Shown here piece by piece: positions 27,750-36,368 of a stretch of 45,301 nucleotides of DNA. This stretch comes from Desulfobacca acetoxidans (GTDB lineage Bacteria; Desulfobacterota; Desulfobaccia; Desulfobaccales; 0-14-0-80-60-11), in NCBI GenBank assembly GCA_020722205.1, contig DYLF01000011.1, positions 1 through 45,301 of the forward strand, read 5' to 3'. A model generated the notes under the pieces. It saw nothing but the letters and a program-made list of their open reading frames with translations, was not told the DNA's origin and did no database searches. The translations under genes and the position numbers were made by a program. The first letter of the stretch is position 1. Every line of letters begins with the position of its first letter.

Positions 27750-28496
27750 ATGAGAAAGCTTGTCCTGCTCCGGCACGGCGAGAGCGTCTGGAATGAGGAA
27801 AACCGCTTCACCGGTTGGATCGACGTGGGGCTGTCGGCAAAAGGCCTCGCCGAAGCCCGGGCTGCCGGCCAGACCCTGGCCCGGGAGGGCTTTGTCTTTG
27901 ACGTCGCTTATACCAGTGTCCTCAAACGGGCCATCAAGACTCTGTGGCTGGTGCTGGAAGAGATGGACCTGATGTGGATTCCGGTCCACCACCATTGGCG
28001 CCTGAATGAGCGCCACTACGGCGGGTTGCAGGGGTTCAACAAGACCGAAATCGTGACCAAATACGGCCTGGAGCAGGTGAAAATCTGGCGGCGCAGCTAC
28101 AACGTGCCGCCGCCGCCTCTTAAGCCAGATGATCCCTTTCAGCCCGCACAAGACCCGCGCTACGCCAACGTCCCGCCAGAGGAACTGCCTCTTACTGAGT
28201 GTCTGCAGGACGTGGTGGCTCGGTTCCTCCCCTATTGGCACGAGACCATCGCCCCTGCCGTGGCCGCCGGCCAGCGGGCGATCATCGCCGCCCACGGCAA
28301 CAGTCTTAGGGCCCTGGTCAAGTATCTGGATGAAATTTCAGAGCAGGAGATCGTCAGCCTCAACATCCCCACCGGCATTCCCCTGGTCTATGAACTGACT
28401 GAGACCCTTCAGCCCATCCGTCACTACTATCTGGGAGACCCGGAAAAGGTTCAGGCTGCCATTCAATCAGTGGCGGATCAGCTACAACAGAAGTAA
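27750..28496 (+). CDS. gpmA: GpmA, 2,3-bisphosphoglycerate-dependent phosphoglycerate mutase
   Basis: Glycolytic enzyme interconverting 3- and 2-phosphoglycerate, 248 aa, the normal length. The phosphohistidine site is [32 protein letters not shown] is the substrate loop and [14 protein letters not shown] holds the second catalytic histidine. The upstream 20 nt contain a perfect 12-nt palindrome (27726-27737) but no good Shine-Dalgarno sequence. Confidence 0.96.
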   Translation: MRKLVLLRHGESVWNEENRFTGWIDVGLSAKGLAEARAAGQTLAREGFVFDVAYTSVLKRAIKTLWLVLEEMDLMWIPVHHHWRLNERHYGGLQGFNKTEIVTKYGLEQVKIWRRSYNVPPPPLKPDDPFQPAQDPRYANVPPEELPLTECLQDVVARFLPYWHETIAPAVAAGQRAIIAAHGNSLRALVKYLDEISEQEIVSLNIPTGIPLVYELTETLQPIRHYYLGDPEKVQAAIQSVADQLQQK

Positions 28497-28570
28497 AGCG
28501 CAAGCAACATCTTTTTCTGAAGAGAAGAAGCAAAATTCCATTTAATAAAAATAATGACATAAAAAAATTA

Positions 28571-28599
28571 TTGCCAATAATTGCTCTCTTTGGTATGGT
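28571..28599 (+). promoter_or_regulatory. Sigma70-like promoter for the L,D-transpeptidase gene
   Basis: TTGCCA (28571-28576), a 17-nt spacer, then TATGGT (28594-28599). The surrounding 28540-28600 is AT-rich. The gene starts 45 nt downstream after GGGGGAGAAAGTAGT. Confidence 0.5.
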
Positions 28600-28643
28600 A
28601 GGCCAAGTTACGTGCTACGCAAATCAAAGGGGGAGAAAGTAGT

Positions 28644-29303
28644 ATGCGTAACTATTTGGTTTATCTGTTTATTATCGCCATTCTACCAACCCTTCTGGGC
28701 TGCGCCGGGGGCAAAGCAACGCCCGTGGAAACCGCCGCCCCTCAGCAAGAGGAAGCGCCCGCCGCCCCACCCACCCCGGCCAGTAACTTTACTCAACCTT
28801 TGTCTCCCGATCAACAACTCGTCAAAGACATCTTGAAAAAAAACGGTTTTCCTTGTAAAGGGCTGGCCCCCACCATTGTGGTGGTCAACAAACTGAGCCG
28901 CAAGTTGACCGTATATCAGGGCCTTACTCCTCTCAAGACTTATCCCGTGGTCTTGGGCGCCGACCCATACAACGACAAGTTATGCCATGGAGACCAGTGC
29001 ACTCCTGAGGGGGTGTATCGGGTGGTGACCAAATTCCCTCACCCCAAATGGTCCCGCTTTATCTTGCTGGATTATCCCAACGATCAAAACTGGCTCAAGT
29101 TCGGACAGGCCAAGAATGCCGGCAAACTGCCCCCTGAGGCGGACATCGGCGGCCAAGTGGGCATCCACGGCACCGCAGACGAATTGAAAAATATTCGGGG
29201 CGAGAACTGGACTAAGGGGTGCATCTCCCTGCTGAACCAACACGTGGAAGAGCTTTATTCACAGATCAACGACAATACCCTGATCATCATCAAGAAGCGC
29301 TAA
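28644..29303 (+). CDS. YkuD-type L,D-transpeptidase lipoprotein
   Basis: Envelope enzyme that forms 3-3 peptidoglycan cross-links or attaches proteins to the wall, 219 aa. A lipoprotein signal is clear: a hydrophobic N-terminus ending in LLGC at residues 17-20, followed by a Pro/Ala/Gln-rich linker. The YkuD domain (about 72-218) has IVVVNKLSRKLTVYQG and the catalytic pair in GIHGTADE and NWTKGCISLLNQHVEEL (His and Cys). An upstream start in another frame at 28612 is a shadow. Confidence 0.92.
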   Translation: MRNYLVYLFIIAILPTLLGCAGGKATPVETAAPQQEEAPAAPPTPASNFTQPLSPDQQLVKDILKKNGFPCKGLAPTIVVVNKLSRKLTVYQGLTPLKTYPVVLGADPYNDKLCHGDQCTPEGVYRVVTKFPHPKWSRFILLDYPNDQNWLKFGQAKNAGKLPPEADIGGQVGIHGTADELKNIRGENWTKGCISLLNQHVEELYSQINDNTLIIIKKR

Positions 29304-29429
29304 TCCCCCTGTTGCCAACATCGACTTCTTATCTGGCAATTCCACTCCCCAAGAGCCATCTTTCCCTCTCTCTGTCCCTGGCGGGAGAATTAGGGGGGGA
29401 GCTTGCATCTTGGGGCGGCAGATTCAGCA

Positions 29430-29708
29430 CTACCTGCAGAATTCCTGAAAGATACGGGCGGGGTATTCTTTGGCCAGGCGAGCGGTCAGGTGATAGTGCA
29501 TCTCCCAGGCTTCGTCAACAGTCTTGGTCTCCACCACTAAATCAGGATTTTTCCAGCGCGCCGGCAGAAACCAGCGCCGGGGCAGATAGAAATAATTCAC
29601 TTCGAAAACCGCGGTTTCAAACCTTCCCTCATCTTTGCGGATGGTGGACACCACAAAACGTCGCCGGCTCGAGCGGTTTTTGACTTTGTTGAACAACCCC
29701 TTCATCAT
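29430..29708 (-). CDS. Small basic protein downstream of dacA, unknown
   Basis: A 92-aa soluble protein that I do not recognise. It is basic at the N-terminus (NKVKNRSSRRRF) and rich in aromatic residues (NYFYLPRRWFLPARW). There is no signal or membrane segment. It begins 24 nt after the dacA stop codon on the same strand with AGGAGG upstream, though 15 nt from the ATG, so co-expression is likely. The next ATG directly follows the first, so the protein may be 91 aa. Confidence 0.6.
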   Translation of the reverse strand: MMKGLFNKVKNRSSRRRFVVSTIRKDEGRFETAVFEVNYFYLPRRWFLPARWKNPDLVVETKTVDEAWEMHYHLTARLAKEYPARIFQEFCR

Positions 29709-29732
29709 GGTGAAAGTTTACTTCCTCCTGGA

Positions 29733-30710
29733 TCACTTGCCTTTGCCCGGCTTACCCTTCTTTTTCCCGGGCAGGGAGGCGACGGAGCCCTGAGCCACCC
29801 GGGGCGGACGTTTCCTCAGCTTCCGCTTTCCTCTGGAGGCGGCGCTTTTACCCAGGTGCCTCTTGGGAAACCACAGTTTCTCCTCATTAGCCTCCATTTT
29901 GGCAATGGCGACACCTTCCAGCTCGAAACCTTTTTCGATCAGTTGCCGCAAGTCCGCCCACTTTTGCGGACTCCCCAGAAGGGCAATGATGATATCTTTG
30001 TCGCCATGATGGAATTGTCCCACATAGGTGTGTCGGGAGGCCCTGGTAAAGCCGGTCTTGCCCGCCACCGCCATGGGGGTGGTGAAGAGAAAACGGTTGT
30101 GGTTGCGCAACTCCCGGTCACCCCGGATGTGGTAGTACTTGGTGCCCATAATCCTGGCCAACTCCGGGTTCGCCATGGCCTTACGGAAAATGATGGCCAA
30201 ATCCTGCGCGGTGGAAAACTGTAAATCCGCCGGCAGGCCATTGCTGTTGGCCAAGATGGTGCGGTAGGCCCCCCAGGTTCTCACCTTCCGGGTGAGCTGC
30301 CGGGCAAACTCCTCTTCACTGCCGCTCACCCTCTCCGCCAAGGCCCGGGCCCCGTCATTAGCCGAAGATAACAGCAATGCATAGAGCAACTCCCGCACAG
30401 TATAGGTTTCACCCGGCTTAAGGCCGATCTTGGAGGGCGGCGCCGCCGCGGCGTAGGTGCTTACCTTGACAATATCATCCATCTGCAATTTTTCCACCAC
30501 ATAGAGGGCGGTCATGACCTTGAGGGTGCTAGCCGGCGGCAGCATGAGCTGATGGTTGTGAGAGAGCAGTATTTCACCGCTATTGGCATCCATGATCACA
30601 AAAGATTTGGCCTTTACCTCGAGGTCTTCCGACCAGGCCGGGAAGCTCGCCCCCCATAATGCCAACCCCGCCAAGACCGCCGCCATCCTGATGATAATCG
30701 CCGCTCGCAT
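29733..30710 (-). CDS. D-alanyl-D-alanine carboxypeptidase (DacA/PBP5-like) with basic tail
   Basis: Penicillin-binding serine peptidase that trims peptidoglycan stems, 325 aa. A signal peptide (residues 1-27) is followed by the S11 domain with SxxK in PPASTLKVMTAL, SxN in LLSSANDGARAL and KTG in VAGKTGFTRAS, all intact. The PBP5 C-terminal beta domain and amphipathic membrane anchor are missing. Instead the last 40 or so residues are Lys/Arg/Gly-rich (RGKRKLRKRPPR, GKKKGKPGKGK), possibly for binding acidic wall polymer or membrane; that is inference. Confidence 0.9.
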   Translation of the reverse strand: MRAAIIIRMAAVLAGLALWGASFPAWSEDLEVKAKSFVIMDANSGEILLSHNHQLMLPPASTLKVMTALYVVEKLQMDDIVKVSTYAAAAPPSKIGLKPGETYTVRELLYALLLSSANDGARALAERVSGSEEEFARQLTRKVRTWGAYRTILANSNGLPADLQFSTAQDLAIIFRKAMANPELARIMGTKYYHIRGDRELRNHNRFLFTTPMAVAGKTGFTRASRHTYVGQFHHGDKDIIIALLGSPQKWADLRQLIEKGFELEGVAIAKMEANEEKLWFPKRHLGKSAASRGKRKLRKRPPRVAQGSVASLPGKKKGKPGKGK

Positions 30711-30849
30711 AATTCCACCTTGTCTGTGGGTAATGAATTGTCAGCCTTAGATCCTGCCGCCGAAAAGGTTGAGACCAAAAAAGAAGCGGGCAAGTCCGGA
30801 TAACCCAGGCTTGCTCTACTATACGCAATTTTCCTGCAGTTATCAAATC

Positions 30850-30883
30850 AAAACCCCCTTTCCTGCTTAAGAAAGGAGGTTTT
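30850..30883 (-). terminator. Terminator after nfnB
   Basis: Arms of 13 nt (30850-30862 and 30871-30883) pair with a single mismatch around an 8-nt loop; on the minus strand the stem ends in GGGGGTTTTGATTTG. It lies 24 nt after the nfnB stop codon. The arms are A-rich and T-rich at opposite ends, so it could act on both strands. Confidence 0.75.
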
Positions 30884-30906
30884 GTCTGCCAAAAATGTCT
30901 TTGGCG

Positions 30907-32322
30907 TTACCAACCGAAGGTCAGGTAATCATGAATCGAATTGGAGGCCTGGCGCCCGGCCCCCATGGCCAGAATAACGGTGGCGGCGCCGGTCACGATG
31001 TCGCCGCCGGCCCACACCCGGGGCTTCATGGTCTTGCCGGTCTTGGGATCGGCCACAATGTAGCCCCGCTTGTTCAGGGCCAGGCCAGGGGTGCTCCTGG
31101 TGAGGAGTGGGTTGGCTCCGGCACCGATGGCGATGACTGCGGTGTCAATTTCTACCTGGAACTCAGAGCCCGGAATGGGCACCGGACGGCGCCGGCCGGA
31201 GGCGTCGGGTTCCCCCAATTCCATGCGCAGGCACTCCACCCCGGTGAGGAAGCCGTCCTTATTGCCCAGAAAGCGCAACGGGTTGCTGAGGAACATGAAC
31301 TCCACGCCCTCCTCCTCGGCATGATGGATTTCCGCCGCCCGGGCGGGCAGCTCGGCCCGGGAGCGGCGGTAGATAATATAAGAATGCTCGGCCCCTAAGC
31401 GCAGCGCGGTGCGGGCCGAGTCCATAGCCACGTTGCCACCGCCGAAGATGGCCACCTTCTTCCCCCGCACCACAGGCGTATCATATTGGGGAAAGTCATA
31501 GGCCTTCATCAGATTGGAACGAGTAAGGTATTCATTTGCCGAGTAAACCCCGATGAAATGCTCCCCTGGAATCTTCAGAAAGATCGGCAGTCCGGCGCCC
31601 ACTCCCAGGTAGACCGCGTCAAAACGCGCCAGCAGCTCATCCACCGTCTCGGACCGGGCGATGACCGTGCTCAACTCGATCTTCACCCCCAAGCGCTCCA
31701 GGTAGTTGCACTCTGAGAAAACGATCTCCTTGGGCAGACGGAACTCAGGGATGCCATAGACCAGGACGCCGCCGGGGGCATGCAGGGCCTCAAAAATAGT
31801 AACTTCATGGCCTTTGAGGATAAGGTCGCCGGCCACCGTCAGACCCGAGGGACCGCTGCCCACCACGGCCACTTTCTTGCCGGTGGGAGGAGCCTTGGGT
31901 GGCAGGATACTCCGGCCGTGCAGACGCTGGTAATCGGCGGCAAACCGCTCCAGATTGCCGATGGCCACCGGTTGATCTTTTTTCCCCAGCACGCACAGAC
32001 CCTCGCACTGATTCTCCTGAGGGCAGACCCGCCCACACACCGCAGGCAGGGCATTCTTTTCCCAGATCTTGCGGATGGCCCCTTCAAAATCGCCTTCTTT
32101 GATGAGCCTGATAAAGGCCGGAATCTCAACCTCTACTGGACAGCCCTGCCGACAGCGCGGGTCCTTACATTGGAGGCAACGCTCGGCTTCCTTCCTGGCC
32201 AATTCCGGGGTGTAGCCAAAGGGCACCTCATCGAAGTTCCGCCGCCGTACTTCAGGTAACTGCTCCGGCATCTGCTGCCGGGGGATCTTCTCTTTCTTGG
32301 GAGCCTTTACTTCTTCGCTCAT
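30907..32322 (-). CDS. nfnB: NfnB, large subunit of NADH-dependent ferredoxin:NADP+ oxidoreductase
   Basis: GltD-like flavoprotein, 471 aa, that with NfnA performs flavin-based electron bifurcation/confurcation between NADH, NADPH and ferredoxin (also described as sulfide dehydrogenase SudA). N-terminal cysteines for two [4Fe-4S] clusters: CLQCKDPRCRQGCPVEVE and CGRVCPQENQCEGLC. The FAD site is VAVVGSGPSGLTVAGDL and the NADP(H) site is VAIFGGGNVAMDSARTA. The C-terminus (VWAGGDIVTGAATVILAMGA) is complete. It begins 42 nt after nfnA. A glutamate-synthase small subunit is the alternative, but the nfnA neighbour argues against it. Confidence 0.93.
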   Translation of the reverse strand: MSEEVKAPKKEKIPRQQMPEQLPEVRRRNFDEVPFGYTPELARKEAERCLQCKDPRCRQGCPVEVEIPAFIRLIKEGDFEGAIRKIWEKNALPAVCGRVCPQENQCEGLCVLGKKDQPVAIGNLERFAADYQRLHGRSILPPKAPPTGKKVAVVGSGPSGLTVAGDLILKGHEVTIFEALHAPGGVLVYGIPEFRLPKEIVFSECNYLERLGVKIELSTVIARSETVDELLARFDAVYLGVGAGLPIFLKIPGEHFIGVYSANEYLTRSNLMKAYDFPQYDTPVVRGKKVAIFGGGNVAMDSARTALRLGAEHSYIIYRRSRAELPARAAEIHHAEEEGVEFMFLSNPLRFLGNKDGFLTGVECLRMELGEPDASGRRRPVPIPGSEFQVEIDTAVIAIGAGANPLLTRSTPGLALNKRGYIVADPKTGKTMKPRVWAGGDIVTGAATVILAMGAGRQASNSIHDYLTFGW

Positions 32323-32364
32323 TAGTTATTTCCTCCCTTATTTTGACCTGGCGGGATAAGTTTC

Positions 32365-33219
32365 TCAGGTGTGGCAGGCGCAATTATGCCCGTGGGCCGC
32401 CTTGAATTGATCGTAGGACAGCTTTTCTTGCGCCAGATAAGAGCGTAAACGCAAAGTGAGCTCGTCAAAATCCACGGCGTGGCCGTCAAATTCCGGCCCG
32501 TCCACACAGGCGAACTTCATCTCGCCGCCTACCCGCACCCGGCAGCAACCGCACATGCCGGTGCCGTCCACCATGATGGGATTCAGGCTCACCAACGTCT
32601 TGACGTTGAATTCCTTAGTCATCAGGCAGCAGAACTTCATCATCGGCACCGGCCCGATGCACACCGCCAGCCCCACGTCTTTGTTTTCGGTGAGAACCTT
32701 TTTGAGCATGTCGGTGACGAACCCCTTGTGACCATAGGTGCCGTCATCGGTGCAGATCAAAAGCTCATCGGACACCGCCCTCATCTTGTCCTCCAAAATG
32801 AGCAGGTCCTTAGAGCGGGCGCCGATGATGGTGATGACGTGGTTGCCGACCTGTCTCAAGCCCCGGGCGATGGGATGCATTACCGCAATGCCTGTGCCGC
32901 CGCCGACACACACCACTTTGCCCACCTTCTCCAAGTGGGTGGGCTGCCCCAGGGGGCCGATGACATCCATATAGCCCTGCCCCACTTGCAGCGTCTTGAA
33001 CAGTGCGGTGCTTTTCCCCACCACCATGTAAATGATATTAATGAGTCCCCTCTCCGGGTCAGTGTCCGCCACGGTCAGGGGGATGCGCTCCCCCTTCTCA
33101 TTGGCCCGGAGGATAACAAACTGGCCTGGCAACGCCTTCTTGGCAATCTTGGGGGCCCTCAGCCAATTGCTGATGATGGTGCCCTGGGCCATCTCGCTGC
33201 GTTCCACTATTTCAAACAT
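32365..33219 (-). CDS. nfnA: NfnA, small subunit of NADH-dependent ferredoxin:NADP+ oxidoreductase
   Basis: FAD- and [2Fe-2S]-containing subunit (SudB-like), 284 aa, related to dihydroorotate dehydrogenase electron-transfer PyrK. FAD-binding barrel with PGQFVILRANEKGERIPLTV, NAD-binding region VVCVGGGTGIAVMHPIARGL and C-terminal cysteines in GMCGCCRV with Cys and Asp in FACVDGPEFDGH for the [2Fe-2S] cluster. I placed the start at the ATG at 33219 (AAGGAG upstream) rather than 33246. It is first in the nfnAB operon. Confidence 0.93.
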   Translation of the reverse strand: MFEIVERSEMAQGTIISNWLRAPKIAKKALPGQFVILRANEKGERIPLTVADTDPERGLINIIYMVVGKSTALFKTLQVGQGYMDVIGPLGQPTHLEKVGKVVCVGGGTGIAVMHPIARGLRQVGNHVITIIGARSKDLLILEDKMRAVSDELLICTDDGTYGHKGFVTDMLKKVLTENKDVGLAVCIGPVPMMKFCCLMTKEFNVKTLVSLNPIMVDGTGMCGCCRVRVGGEMKFACVDGPEFDGHAVDFDELTLRLRSYLAQEKLSYDQFKAAHGHNCACHT

Positions 33220-33348
33220 AGGCACAGCTCTCCTTACTTCGTGCAAATTTTTACAACCCTGTTTTCTCCCCAGCCTGCGGCCAGCTGGCTCTCCTTCTCT
33301 TATTCCTATAACAAAGGTTTTTTACCACGGCCCCGGGCAAAGATGCAA

Positions 33349-33362
33349 GTGATAATTATCAC
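33349..33362. promoter_or_regulatory. CRP/FNR-type palindrome upstream of nfnAB
   Basis: GTGATAATTATCAC is a perfect inverted repeat. Read on the minus strand with its flanks it is TTGTGA-TAATTA-TCACTT, which fits the TGTGA-N6-TCACA pattern of CRP/FNR-family sites, including those of HcpR-type regulators of sulfate reducers. It lies about 130 nt upstream of the nfnA start. The regulator is not known from this window. Confidence 0.5.
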
Positions 33363-33443
33363 AAATTTCAATTCGACATAATAAGGGCAGACTTTAGCCT
33401 TTCAGACCTACTTCCTAAAAATATGCGAAAATGGCTCTGAGCC

Positions 33444-33464
33444 TTGAACTTTTAACTTTTAAAG
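33444..33464. repeat. Degenerate 7-nt tandem repeat
   Basis: Three units in register: TTGAACT, TTTAACT, TTTAAAG. The register can be extended to the left with weaker units (TGGCTCT GAGCCTT). Part of a recurring pattern in this window. Confidence 0.5.
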
Positions 33465-33652
33465 GCAGGATCAGTGACAATTGTCTTATTTTTCTCATAT
33501 GTTCTTCCTTAGCTGCCTGATCTCAGATAATAATCCGCCCAGACTAGCGCCGTCCATCTCGGCATGATCATGACTGCGGGCGGCGGCGCTCTGCCGGCCA
33601 ACTTTGGCAGCCGCCCCATCGCCCACGGAAAGCAAGATAGGAGAGCAAGCAC

Positions 33653-34129
33653 ATGAAGAAAAAAAAGAAACGGTCATCACGTCCTACCGCCGCCGGCCAG
33701 TTGCGCGCTGACCTTAAGGCAGTCCGCGGCCTGGAGAAAGACATCCATGAGCAGGTGAGCGGCCTGGAAGAGGCCTTGGCTGCTCGAGACCACCAGCCCC
33801 AAACTCGTCCCCAAAAGCCGTCGGCCCCTTTCCCCCAAGCCCTGGGGCGACACCTTCTCCATCGACTCCTGGCCCTGGAGGCGGCGGCCGACCGCTTGGC
33901 CGCCCAAGCCGAAAAGCAGGGCGACCACAAGACGGCCCTGCGGGCGGTCCAGGTGAGTGTCAGGCTGGTGAACACCGTCGTCAGACTGGTGGACAAACAT
34001 CCACACTTGGCCGCCGACTGGCAGCCTGAGAGCCAAGAATGTCAGACGGTGACCGCCGCCGGCCCCCCAGCAATAATTTCCCATCCCGGTCTTTACGAGG
34101 CAGACACGAGGGCGGCGGGCTTGACTTAG
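33653..34129 (+). CDS. Small hypothetical protein upstream of aor
   Basis: A 158-aa protein that I do not recognise. It has a strongly basic start (MKKKKKRSSRP), then a helical, possibly coiled-coil region (about 15-50, LRADLKAVRGLEKDIHEQV) and a second helical region (HLLHRLLALEAAADRLAAQA, about 67-86). There is no signal or membrane segment. AGGAGAGCAAGCAC precedes the ATG. Minus-strand frames over the same bases lack start context, so I prefer this strand. It lies 139 nt upstream of aor on the same strand. Confidence 0.5.
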   Translation: MKKKKKRSSRPTAAGQLRADLKAVRGLEKDIHEQVSGLEEALAARDHQPQTRPQKPSAPFPQALGRHLLHRLLALEAAADRLAAQAEKQGDHKTALRAVQVSVRLVNTVVRLVDKHPHLAADWQPESQECQTVTAAGPPAIISHPGLYEADTRAAGLT

Positions 34130-34268
34130 TGGTTGACATAGCTTCTCACAGGTTATATGTAGAAATTGCAAACAGCAGGTGTGGCGCCACACCGAGCCTC
34201 CTCCACGGAGACCAGCGACATTCTTGTGCTAACCTCTTTCCGCTCACACCTTTGGTAAGGAGATTATC

Positions 34269-35999
34269 ATGGCCAGGATTTTACGCCTTAACATGGCAGA
34301 GAAGAGTTATGTCTGGGAAGAGGTCAAGGCCCCCTACGCCGGGTTGGGCGGCCGGGCTATGACGTCCCGCCTCATCCGGCAGGAGGTCTCCCCCACCTGC
34401 CACCCTTTGAGCGCCGCCAACAAGCTGGTGCTGGCTCCGGGTCTGCTCACCGGCGCCACCGTCGCCAGCTCCGGTCGCATCTCCGTGGGTGGCAAGTCCC
34501 CCCTGACCGGCGGCATCAAGGAAAGCAACTCCGGCGGTCTCCTTTCCCAAAAACTGGCCCGGTTAGGAGTCCAGGCAGTGGTGGTGGAAGGCCGGCCAGA
34601 CGACGGTGAGTTTTCCGTGGTGCGGCTCACCAAAGACGGGGTGGAATTTTTCCCGGCCACAGAGTATGCGGGGTTGGGGAATTACGAGACCATGGCCCGC
34701 CTGTGGGAGCGCTTCGGCAAAGGAGTCGGGGTCATGAGCATCGGCCAGGCGGGGGAAAAGCGGCTCACCACAGCCAGCATCCATTTCGCCGACCCCTGGG
34801 GGCGGCCCGGCCGGGCCGCCGGCCGCGGCGGGCTGGGAGCACTCATGGGCTCCAAAAAGCTCAAGGCCCTGGTGGTGGATGACAAAGGTGCCCCGCCGGT
34901 GCCACTGGCTCGATCGGAGGAGTTCAAATTAGCCGCACACAAATGGGCCAAGATACTGCTGGCCCACCCGATAAGCGGGCAGGCCCTGCCGACTTACGGC
35001 ACCGCCGTGCTGATCAATATCGTCAACGAAGCCGGTGCCCTGCCCACCCAGAATTTCCGGCGCGGGCGCTTTGAGTTCGCCGAAGACCTCAGCGGCGAAC
35101 GTATGGCCGAGTTGATCAAACAACGGGGCGGCAAGACCAAGGAAGGCTGCCACCCGGGTTGTGTCATCCAGTGCTCCCAAACTTACCATGACGCGGCCGG
35201 CAACTACCTGACCTCCGGCTTTGAATATGAAAGCATCTGGGCCATGGGGGCCAACACCCTGATCAGAAACCTGGATGAGGTGGCCCTCATGGACCGTCTG
35301 TGCGATGATTTCGGCCTGGATACCATCGAATGGGGCGTCACCCTGGGGGTCTTGATGGAAGGCGGGGTCATCCCCTGGGGGGACGGCCCGGCGGCCATCG
35401 CCATGCTCAAGAAGGTGCCCACCGACGATGTCTGGGGGCGCATTGTGGGCAATGGGTCGGCTTTCACCGGCCAAGCCCTGGGAGTGGACCGCATCCCGGC
35501 GGTGAAGCGCCAAGGCTTGCCGGCCTACGACCCGCGCGCCGAAAAAGGCATTGGCCTAACCTATGCCACCAGCCCCATGGGCGGGGACCACACCGCCGGT
35601 TACACTGTGGCCACCAATATCCTGGGTTGTGGCGGCCAAGCCAACCCTTTGGTCAAAGGAGGCAACCTGAAATTGTCCCACGACCTGCAGGTGGCCACGG
35701 CGGCCATCGACTCCACCGGCCTGTGCCTCTTCACGGCCTTTGCGGTGCTGGACAATCCCGAGGCCCTGCCTTGTATTGTGGACATGATCAACGCCCGCTA
35801 CGGCTTGGCCCTTACTGCCGATGACGTGGTCAGCCTGGGACAGGCGGTGTTGCGGGACGAAGTAAGCTTCAACCGGGACGCCGGTTTCACCACGGCCCAG
35901 GACCGGCTGCCGGACTTCTTCCAGGAAAAACTGCCCCCGCATAATACCACCTGGGACTTCAGCCCTGAGGAGATCGATCAGATGTGGAAGGGTCTGTGA
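34269..35999 (+). CDS. aor: Aldehyde:ferredoxin oxidoreductase (tungsten, AOR family)
   Basis: Tungsten-bispyranopterin enzyme that interconverts aldehydes and acids using ferredoxin, 576 aa. The N-terminal domain has YAGLGGRAMTSRLIRQEV and SPLTGGIKESNSGG, which bind the cofactor. DPWGRPGRAAGRGGLGALMG is typical. The [4Fe-4S] ligands are CHPGCVIQC (Cys-x3-Cys-x3-Cys, about 294-302) and a distant Cys in DSTGLCLF (about 486). The start has AAGGAGATTATC upstream. No ferredoxin gene or MoaD/cofactor genes are adjacent. Confidence 0.94.
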   Translation: MARILRLNMAEKSYVWEEVKAPYAGLGGRAMTSRLIRQEVSPTCHPLSAANKLVLAPGLLTGATVASSGRISVGGKSPLTGGIKESNSGGLLSQKLARLGVQAVVVEGRPDDGEFSVVRLTKDGVEFFPATEYAGLGNYETMARLWERFGKGVGVMSIGQAGEKRLTTASIHFADPWGRPGRAAGRGGLGALMGSKKLKALVVDDKGAPPVPLARSEEFKLAAHKWAKILLAHPISGQALPTYGTAVLINIVNEAGALPTQNFRRGRFEFAEDLSGERMAELIKQRGGKTKEGCHPGCVIQCSQTYHDAAGNYLTSGFEYESIWAMGANTLIRNLDEVALMDRLCDDFGLDTIEWGVTLGVLMEGGVIPWGDGPAAIAMLKKVPTDDVWGRIVGNGSAFTGQALGVDRIPAVKRQGLPAYDPRAEKGIGLTYATSPMGGDHTAGYTVATNILGCGGQANPLVKGGNLKLSHDLQVATAAIDSTGLCLFTAFAVLDNPEALPCIVDMINARYGLALTADDVVSLGQAVLRDEVSFNRDAGFTTAQDRLPDFFQEKLPPHNTTWDFSPEEIDQMWKGL

Positions 36000-36330
36000 G
36001 CCTGGTCGTTGAGCAGTGATCTGCGAACAGTGTCCACCCGCCGACAGCCAACTTTCCTCCTGGCCGGTCAGGAACGCCTCGGCCTCTTTCCCCCCATCGG
36101 TGGGGGCTGAGTTTGCAGCCTGCCATAACCCTGCGGTCATTCTATAGAGTTGTAGCAGCGCCCACCTTACCCCCACCATCTGGGTTTCAACCGCCGGCCG
36201 CGGTTAGCTCCAAGGTGCAATGGGGGCAGCGCCCGGCCGGCAAAGGAAGGGCGAAATAACAAAAGGGACCTTTCCCCTCTCTTCACGTCCCCTCGTCCCA
36301 CACTCTTCAGCTCCCTGCTCTGCTTGCGGC
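36000..36330. other. Intergenic region between aor and UPF0182 (convergent)
   Basis: 331 nt. No gene, terminator with a T-tract, or promoter is evident. The last 25 nt enter a period-7 repeat tract that continues into the UPF0182 gene. Confidence 0.6.
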
Positions 36331-36368
36331 TCACGGCTCACGCTCAACGGCTCCCGGCTCCCTCTTCA
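36306..36368. repeat. Degenerate 7-nt tandem repeat over the 3' end of the UPF0182 gene
   Basis: The core 36327-36361 has five units: CGGCTCA, CGGCTCA, CGCTCAA, CGGCTCC, CGGCTCC. Weaker units in the same register extend on both sides. The UPF0182 stop codon (36331-36333) lies inside, so the repeat encodes its final residues. Confidence 0.75.

Larger units (their letters stand above)
33220..33652. other. Intergenic region between nfnA and the small plus-strand gene
   Basis: 433 nt without a convincing gene. It includes an AT-rich stretch (33335-33425) with a perfect 14-nt palindrome and a period-7 repeat near 33444. The part from 33480 to 33640 shows nothing I can name. Confidence 0.6.

Noticed and set aside
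29307-29350. Inverted repeat TTGCCA...TGGCAA after the L,D-transpeptidase gene as a terminator
   Set aside because: Only 6-bp arms with a loop of about 17 nt and no T-tract.
33568-34192. Minus-strand frames of 142 and 171 codons opposite the small gene before aor
   Set aside because: The plus-strand frame has a better ribosome site, a sensible basic and helical protein, and the same direction as aor.
36306-36368. Possible CRISPR-like repeat array
   Set aside because: Units are 7 nt, adjacent and without spacers, so this is a tandem repeat, not CRISPR.
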